This document shows, in pieces, positions 33,413-38,323 of a stretch of 38,323 nt of DNA (its first letter is position 1; every line of letters begins with the position of its first letter). Origin of the DNA: Flavobacterium psychraerolatum (GTDB lineage Bacteria > Bacteroidota > Bacteroidia > Flavobacteriales > Flavobacteriaceae); the NCBI RefSeq assembly GCF_025960985.1, contig NZ_JAOQMX010000044.1:1-38323 (forward strand). Direction: 5' to 3'. The translations under genes and the position numbers were made by a program. A model generated the notes under the pieces. The model saw only the letters and a program-made list of their open reading frames with translations. It made no database searches and had not been told where the DNA came from.

Positions 33413-35230
33413 TTATACTTTCTTGATATAAACATAGTAAGCTACGTTTTCTTGTCCTTTGTTGTCAATGAAGTTGGCGTTCAAGATGGTCTTACCAGGC
33501 TTTAAATGCATTTTGAAATTTGCCGAAAGTGCGTTTGGATCTACTTTTGTTTCTTCTTTATTTCCATTACCAAATTGAACGATCGCTGTTACATAATTCA
33601 TTTTTATTCCAGCAGGAACTGGATTTTCTAAACCAGGTAGTTCTTGTTTTGATATGCCTTTGGCAACGGCATTAAGCGCTAGTTTTGATTCGATAGGGTA
33701 ACGACGTAATTCTATTTCGTAGTTTCCTTCTTCCACAATATCAACGTTCCAATAGCCCAATCCCATGGCTCCATTACGAATTAGTGTTTGATTCCAAGGT
33801 TGTTGTCCTTCAGCGCCATGTACGTCGTGTGCGGTTAGGGTAATAGGGTTTTCTTGTTTGGTTCCTACTTTAAACGAAACTACATCTTTGAACGTTGGTA
33901 CTGTTTTGTTCCACCATTGGTCATAGAATTTGGTTAATTCAACAACTTTTTCTGGGTTTTTACTAGCAATATTGTTTTTTTGTCCAGGATCATTCGTGAT
34001 GTTGTACAATTCTTTACCGTTGATTAATCGCCATTTGTCTTGCATCACCGAAGTGTTTTTCCATTTTCTTGGTTCTTGTACACGTTGCGAATCGGTGATT
34101 AGAATTCTGTTGGTGTCAAAAGCTTTTCCTCTCAACAAGGGTACAAAACTTTTTCCTTCCAATTCTAAGTGATTTTTAGGTAATTGAATTCCACATAAGT
34201 CGGCAAGAGTAGGCATAATATCTACATTGGCTGTCAAAGCAGTAATATCTTTTGAACCTGTTATTTTTCCGTTTTTCCAGTAGATGAAAAAGGGTACTCG
34301 GTGACCACCTTCATATTCACTCCCTTTATTTCCTTTCATACCAGCATTGAAACCTCTTACTTTTCCATCCTTATTATTGTAACCGTTTGATGTACCATTA
34401 TCGGTCATGAAAATCAAAATCGTATTGTCAGCAATACCAAGTTGTTTAATAGATTTTCTTAGTTTACCAAAATTTTCATCAGCATTGGTAATCATTCCGT
34501 AAAAACGTTTTTGAGAGTCAGATAGTATATCATCGCTTAAGTCTTTGTACATATTATAGTATTCAACAGGTACATTGTATGGACCGTGTGGCGCATTGGT
34601 TGCAATGTAACAGAAGAACGGTTTGTCTTTGTTTGTTTTGATAAAGTCAATTGCTTCTCCAAAAAACACATCGGTACAGTAGCCAGTATATTTTTGTGGT
34701 TTTCCGTTTTTGAAATAGGTGTCATTAAAATAGGTATTCCCCCAATAGTCAGGAGTTTGCTCGACTCCGCCACCTTGGTGCATTACAGTTTGTTGAAAAC
34801 CTCTGTTTTCGGGTAAAAAGTCATGGTTGTCTCCTAAGTGCCATTTACCAAAACCACCAGTAACGTAACCCGCTTGGGTAAACATATCACCTAATGTTTT
34901 TTCGTTTTCACGCAACAATGACCAACCACCAACTGTATGCCAAACACCTACTTCGTCCGCATAGCGTCCGGTCATAAGTCCAGAACGGGTAGGGGCGCAA
35001 GTAGGGCCCACGTGGAAATCGGTTAAGTGGTAACTCTCTTTATAAAACTGGTCAATCTCGGGTGTCTTTATAATCGTATTTCCATGAAGTGCTAGATCTC
35101 CGTATCCTTGGTCATCGGTCATGACAAGGATGACGTTGGGTTTGCTGTTTTTGGACGTTTGTGCTTCGTTTTTGGAAGCGCAACTAATAATTAAAATACT
35201 TAATAGCGTAGTGATTTTTATTGTTCTCAT
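33413..35230 (-). CDS. S1-family sulfatase lipoprotein (605 aa)
   Basis: A membrane-anchored formylglycine sulfatase. The start at 35230 (MRTIKITTLLSILIISC) gives a lipoprotein signal with lipobox IISC (C17); the frame is open 21 codons further upstream but without a sensible signal sequence. Metal-site D39-D40 are in MTDDQGYGD, and the formylglycine cysteine is C78 in TCAPTRSGLMTGRY (C-x-P-T-R variant). GFGKWHLGDNHDF and IFMTDNGTSNG give the other active-site segments. The C-terminal ~140 residues (from about TLTAHDVHG) form an added beta-sandwich that may bind sugar. It starts 13 bases after the Kelch lipoprotein stop, so the two are almost certainly co-transcribed. Sulfate position is unknown. 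Confidence 0.87.
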   Translation of the reverse strand: MRTIKITTLLSILIISCASKNEAQTSKNSKPNVILVMTDDQGYGDLALHGNTIIKTPEIDQFYKESYHLTDFHVGPTCAPTRSGLMTGRYADEVGVWHTVGGWSLLRENEKTLGDMFTQAGYVTGGFGKWHLGDNHDFLPENRGFQQTVMHQGGGVEQTPDYWGNTYFNDTYFKNGKPQKYTGYCTDVFFGEAIDFIKTNKDKPFFCYIATNAPHGPYNVPVEYYNMYKDLSDDILSDSQKRFYGMITNADENFGKLRKSIKQLGIADNTILIFMTDNGTSNGYNNKDGKVRGFNAGMKGNKGSEYEGGHRVPFFIYWKNGKITGSKDITALTANVDIMPTLADLCGIQLPKNHLELEGKSFVPLLRGKAFDTNRILITDSQRVQEPRKWKNTSVMQDKWRLINGKELYNITNDPGQKNNIASKNPEKVVELTKFYDQWWNKTVPTFKDVVSFKVGTKQENPITLTAHDVHGAEGQQPWNQTLIRNGAMGLGYWNVDIVEEGNYEIELRRYPIESKLALNAVAKGISKQELPGLENPVPAGIKMNYVTAIVQFGNGNKEETKVDPNALSANFKMHLKPGKTILNANFIDNKGQENVAYYVYIKKV

Positions 35231-35243
35231 TTTTATATAGTAA

Positions 35244-36278
35244 TTAGTATTTTTCCATTGTTTGTAATTCTGGTGATCCGCCACGATTGCCACAACCAGA
35301 GGCGATATAAAGTTGGTTCTTATAAGTTACCACTCCAGTGCCATGTCGTCCTGTGATTAGATGTGGATAAACGCTCCAAGTATTTGTATCAATATCTAAG
35401 GCATCTATTTCATGGTGTGCTTGGTTTTGTCGAACGGATTCTCCGCCTATTACCAAAATTTTGTTATTGAAGAAGGTCGCAAATGTTCCTGCTCGCTGGC
35501 TTGGAATAGGATTTTTTATGGTCTCCCAAGTATTTTTTTTAATATCAAATACATCCACTTCTGCTATAGTTTCTGAAAATGTCTTTTGAGGTGCTTGTGA
35601 TAATCGACCTCCTAAAACGTAAATTTTATTTTTTGCTACAACGGCTTGAAAGTGATCTCTTGATCTTGGAGCATCTGGAAGTATTTTCCATTCGCTTGTC
35701 TTTATGTTGTAACTGTCCATTTTCTTTTGATGTCCATCAATGTGTCCGTTTGTAATGCCGCAGCTCAAGTAAACAATGCCATTTTGAATCACATTTCCAG
35801 TAGAACCCCTTAATCTTGCTGGCGGAATGGTATCGCCTGTACTCCAAGTATTCGTACTGCTGTTGTAAATATAAATTACGGGAACAGGAACTTCTGCTGG
35901 GTATTGTCCTGTCAATGCGCCAATAATGTAGACTTTGTCTTGGTATACTACGGGCTGAAAATGGTGTAATTCAATAGGTGGTTTGGCGCCTAGGGTCCAC
36001 TTTTTTGACTGTGTGTCAAAGATACTTACGGGACGGATGCCGCGCCCGCCTAATAGGTACATTTTGTCTTTGATGCCCACAAAAGCTGCTTCATGACGCG
36101 CAACCGGTTTGGATCCATCAGAAGCAATTACTTCTTGCCATTGCCTGTTGGTTGCTGTGGTGATACTTTGTGTTTTTCGGCCACATCCCAACGCCATCAT
36201 GCCCGAAATAAGGACAAAAAGGAGCTGTTGTTTTTTTATTGGAAGTAGCTGAAGCATTGTTGGTTTTAAATTTTTCAT
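35244..36278 (-). CDS. Kelch-repeat beta-propeller lipoprotein (344 aa)
   Basis: A predicted six-bladed Kelch propeller on a lipid anchor. The start at 36278 (MKNLKPTMLQLL) places a hydrophobic segment before GMMALGC (C32) as the likely lipobox; the 75 codons of open frame upstream run through the structured element at 36417-36495 and are rejected. Repeats carry the usual blocks: KMYLLGGRG, KVYIIGALTG, IVYLSCGITNG, KIYVLGGRLS, KILVIGGESV, QLYIASGCGN, each ending near a Trp (KKWTLG, NTWSTGD, SEWKILP, NTWETI, NTWSVYP). Relatives include NanM-type sugar mutarotases and galactose-oxidase-like propellers. It is coupled to the lipoprotein sulfatase (13-bp gap), so a role in binding, mutarotation or processing of a released sugar is plausible but not shown. 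Confidence 0.75.
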   Translation of the reverse strand: MKNLKPTMLQLLPIKKQQLLFVLISGMMALGCGRKTQSITTATNRQWQEVIASDGSKPVARHEAAFVGIKDKMYLLGGRGIRPVSIFDTQSKKWTLGAKPPIELHHFQPVVYQDKVYIIGALTGQYPAEVPVPVIYIYNSSTNTWSTGDTIPPARLRGSTGNVIQNGIVYLSCGITNGHIDGHQKKMDSYNIKTSEWKILPDAPRSRDHFQAVVAKNKIYVLGGRLSQAPQKTFSETIAEVDVFDIKKNTWETIKNPIPSQRAGTFATFFNNKILVIGGESVRQNQAHHEIDALDIDTNTWSVYPHLITGRHGTGVVTYKNQLYIASGCGNRGGSPELQTMEKY

Positions 36279-36416
36279 AAAAGTAGTTTTTTGGTATAGT
36301 TGTCTTTGTTTACTATGATTAAAAGGATGCAACATATGGTTAATTGGGTGTTTAAAGCGGTCTTTATAGGTGATTTGTGATCGTTTATGGAAAAAAACAA
36401 CATATAAGTACGGTAT

Positions 36417-36495
36417 TTCCTGATAGCCCTGATCGCAGCGGTATCCTTTGCTTTTTTTCTTTAAAAAAGCAAAGATATAGCGAAGAGCAGGAACC
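36417..36495 (+). repeat. Structured intergenic element, copy B
   Basis: The sequence reads CCTGATAGCCCTGATCGCAG, CGGTATCCTTTGC, then a perfect 12-bp stem CTTTGCTTTTTT (36446-36457) / AAAAAAGCAAAG (36463-36474), then ATATAGCGAAGAGCAGGAAC. It is homologous in layout to copy A at 261-390 and fits an element I recall as common in Flavobacterium intergenic regions. Strand is given as read; function unknown. Confidence 0.55.
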
Positions 36496-36566
36496 AAATT
36501 CACATAAAAGCGGAATGTTTCTGCTCCTAAAAAAGCACTAAAATTTGATTTGGATATAAAACAAAA

Positions 36567-36594
36567 AACCCGTTTAAAATGAATTAAACGGGTT
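36567..36594 (-). terminator. Terminator of the GH117 gene
   Basis: An 11-bp perfect stem AACCCGTTTAA / TTAAACGGGTT with a 6-nt loop, followed on the minus strand by TTTTGTTTT. It lies 29 bases after the GH117 stop. Confidence 0.85.
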
Positions 36595-36622
36595 ATGATA
36601 TTTCTTTCTATTCTAAAAAAGA

Positions 36623-37879
36623 TTATTTGTTTTCTTGATTTATGCGTTGTTTTTGTTTGTTGCTTAAGCCTTGTCTCAGGTATACATCGACGTCATGATT
36701 AACGCGGTGTTCTTTCATTTCGGGATCGTTTAGATCTTGACTCAGGTCGCAATCAAATCGTACCATAATAGAATGGTTTTTCCCTTTTTCACCTTGATTT
36801 ATAAAATGAGAAAGTCCCCAAGTAATTCCCCTGCCGTCCTTGGTGTCTGTATAAGCATCGGGGACAAAAGGAGCGGCAGCATACGGCATTAATTCGGTTA
36901 TGGATGCAATTTCAAAATTCACGCCATCTTCGGCATATTGAATCGTGTTGTGCTCATTACCATCTTTATAAACCAAAGCTGCAATACCGCTTTTAAAAGG
37001 AAACAAAGAGGTTTCATGACCTGATGAAATAACTGGATTTAAAGGATTTTTGGTAAAGGGACCCAAAGGATTATCGGCCGTTGCTAGACCTTGCATGCGC
37101 ACCCAATGTGGCGCAATACCAGTATCGGATTTGTAATATAAATATATTTTTCCTTTGTAAACTAAGGGATATGGATCGTGAATCGAGAATTGATCCCATT
37201 CGTTTTTGGCACCATTTGGAATTACGACTTTATTGTAGGCAGTCCAAGGGCCATCTGGCGAATCGGCATAGGAAACGGCAACAGGGCAATCGTCACCTCT
37301 TTTTCCGCTGGCTTCCATAAAACCTTGGTAGTACAAATAGAATTTACCTTTCCAAACCAAAATGTCGGGGGTGGTAACTGCGCGCCAGCCTACATTTGGT
37401 TTTGCAGGTCTTTTGACAGCCACGCCTATTTCTTTCCAATTGAAGCCGTCGGTACTTGTTGCATACCATATTTCGCCTAAATCCCAGTCTGATGACGGAA
37501 TGGTTTCGCTACTTTTATCTGCTCCTTGTGGCGGAGTTATTGTATTTCGGTAGGTGTACCAAACATAATATTTGCCGTTGTGCAAAATGATTTTGGAGGG
37601 ATCCCTACGACTAATTTTTCCGTCATGATTGTTGTAATCAAAGCCTTTGATCTCGGTGTATTTAAACTGAGAGAAAAGTTCGTTATCTTCTGGTTTTGGT
37701 GCCGAGTAGTTGTCATATAATCGTTCCATTGCCCGACTTAATTGTCGATTAGGTTTTTCTTTTGGTAACATAAAAGGAAAACCATCGGTAGTGTTTTGGG
37801 AAAAGCTATTGATCGAAAGTAGTAACAGTAACGCCAAAACGGAACTGCTGCAGCATTGTATTTTTTTGGATGTACTCAT
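36623..37879 (-). CDS. ahgA: GH117 alpha-1,3-(3,6-anhydro)-L-galactosidase
   Basis: Exo-hydrolase that removes 3,6-anhydro-L-galactose from the non-reducing end of neoagaro-oligosaccharides, a key late step in agar breakdown. It has a signal peptide at about 1-27 (NSFS-Q), so a periplasmic location is expected. The N-terminal helix has the dimerisation motif SRAMERLYD (48-56). The five-bladed propeller shows D93 in RRDPSK, D235 in SIHDPYP, and H288-E289 in SSGHETSLFPF, matching the catalytic Asp/Asp/Glu and the unusual histidine acid known for the family (Zobellia AhgA, Bacteroides BpGH117). The conserved segments KYTEIKGFDYNNHDG and RMQGLATADNPLGPF make this one of the safest calls in the window and the strongest evidence for an agar-type substrate. 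Single-gene unit with its own terminator. Confidence 0.93.
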   Translation of the reverse strand: MSTSKKIQCCSSSVLALLLLLSINSFSQNTTDGFPFMLPKEKPNRQLSRAMERLYDNYSAPKPEDNELFSQFKYTEIKGFDYNNHDGKISRRDPSKIILHNGKYYVWYTYRNTITPPQGADKSSETIPSSDWDLGEIWYATSTDGFNWKEIGVAVKRPAKPNVGWRAVTTPDILVWKGKFYLYYQGFMEASGKRGDDCPVAVSYADSPDGPWTAYNKVVIPNGAKNEWDQFSIHDPYPLVYKGKIYLYYKSDTGIAPHWVRMQGLATADNPLGPFTKNPLNPVISSGHETSLFPFKSGIAALVYKDGNEHNTIQYAEDGVNFEIASITELMPYAAAPFVPDAYTDTKDGRGITWGLSHFINQGEKGKNHSIMVRFDCDLSQDLNDPEMKEHRVNHDVDVYLRQGLSNKQKQRINQENK

Positions 37880-37981
37880 AAATTAATTTTTGGTTTAGTT
37901 ATAAAAAAAATCATTGAGAAAATTAGTAAATTAATCTACTTAATGATACTGAAACATATAAAAATCTATATAATTGCGTTA

Positions 37982-38323
37982 TTAAGCTCCGTTTCCAAAA
38001 GCGACGAATAAAATACCGACCACCATACAAGATAAGCCTAAGTAAAGGAAATTTCTAGCTTTGGCAGAGGCGTTGATCCATTCTTTGGTTACGATTCCGC
38101 TCATGATGGCAGTTACCACGCAAGAGGTGTTGAAGATGGCGTAACCAACCGTATTTCCGCTATTTCCTAGTTTGAAAGCTGCGAAAGCAAACAAAGCAGA
38201 AGCTGCATAATGAAAAACGGCCATTACTAAAATCAAGAAAAAGTTTTTGCTAAAAGATGGCGTTTTGAAGTCGTTCCAAGCTTTTTTGGCAGACAGTTGC
38301 CATACAAAATAAGCAGTCATAAC
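37982..38323 (-). CDS. RhaT-like sugar permease, C-terminal part (cut by window edge)
   Basis: The last ~113 residues of a multi-pass membrane protein, with the start outside the window. At least three hydrophobic helices are seen: FFLILVMAVFHYAASALFAF, GYAIFNTSCVVTAIMSGIV and LYLGLSCMVVGILFVAFG. The ending TKEWINASAKARNFLYLGL is typical of the L-rhamnose/H+ symporter RhaT family (drug/metabolite transporter superfamily). It lies just upstream of GH117 on the same strand, with a 102-bp gap, and probably imports a released monosaccharide such as anhydro-L-galactose or L-galactose across the inner membrane. The substrate is inferred from context. Confidence 0.75.
   Translation of the reverse strand, partial: VMTAYFVWQLSAKKAWNDFKTPSFSKNFFLILVMAVFHYAASALFAFAAFKLGNSGNTVGYAIFNTSCVVTAIMSGIVTKEWINASAKARNFLYLGLSCMVVGILFVAFGNGA

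Larger units (their letters stand above)
36279..36622. other. Intergenic region with element B and a terminator
   Basis: A 344-bp gap between the GH117 stop and the Kelch start. It holds a structured element (36417-36495) and the GH117 terminator (36567-36594). The leader and promoter of the Kelch-sulfatase unit must lie in 36279-36420, but no clear TTG/TANNTTTG pair was found there. Confidence 0.5.

Noticed and set aside
35231..35293. Upstream in-frame extension of the lipoprotein sulfatase
   Set aside because: It would overlap the Kelch gene and remove the N-terminal lipoprotein signal.
36279..36503. Upstream in-frame extension of the Kelch gene
   Set aside because: The extension crosses the structured element and would bury the lipoprotein signal; the start at 36278 is better.
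1..38323. CRISPR array, tRNA, rRNA, insertion sequence or prophage
   Set aside because: No regularly spaced repeats, tRNA-like cloverleaf, rRNA segment, transposase or integrase was seen on either strand.

Overview
The window is about 38 kb of AT-rich DNA from a member of the Bacteroidota, most likely a Flavobacterium or close relative. The evidence is type IX secretion (T9SS) C-terminal sorting domains, a TTG-N17-TATGTTTG promoter, lipoprotein signals of the Bacteroidota style, and two copies of a structured intergenic element that I recall from Flavobacterium genomes. Nearly every gene acts on sulfated galactan from red algae (agar/porphyran type). This is one large polysaccharide-utilization region, but no SusC/SusD pair lies inside it.

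Layout, left to right: (1) 1-518 is non-coding with one structured element; 519-2684 (+) is a T9SS-exported GH86 agarase/porphyranase. (2) 8354-2893 (-) is an operon-like run: zinc alcohol dehydrogenase, GH16 agarase/porphyranase, GH2 beta-galactosidase, cytoplasmic esterase. (3) 9777-8602 (-) is a T9SS-exported binding-type protein, then 11855-9975 (-) an S1 sulfatase. (4) 12108-15900 (+) is a second GH16 and a GH2 relative that lacks the usual acid/base glutamate. (5) 23873-16149 (-) holds two tandemly duplicated GH2 enzymes and a secreted right-handed beta-helix protein. (6) 24061-29318 has two paralogous membrane-anchored regulators (+), divergent from the tandem GH2 genes and from a GH3 enzyme (-). 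(7) 32886-29501 (-) has a GH28 remnant, a GH29 enzyme and an S1 sulfatase. (8) 36278-33149 (-) has a Kelch lipoprotein, a lipoprotein S1 sulfatase and a small helical secreted protein. (9) 37879-36623 (-) is a GH117 3,6-anhydro-L-galactosidase, and the right edge cuts a RhaT-like sugar permease.

Proposed workflow: surface GH86 and the GH16 enzymes cut the galactan backbone. Three sulfatases remove sulfate esters. GH117 removes 3,6-anhydro-L-galactose, GH29 removes an alpha-L-linked sugar (L-fucose or L-galactose), and the GH2 enzymes remove beta-D-galactose. The permease may import the released sugars. The alcohol dehydrogenase fits the type conserved in porphyran loci near the 6-O-methyl-galactose demethylation genes, although no P450 is in the window.

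The most interesting signal is regulatory. The two divergent promoters of the paralogous membrane regulators share a palindromic sequence (AACTTTAACCGTTA) found in both spacers, suggesting a one-component membrane-bound control system with its own operator.
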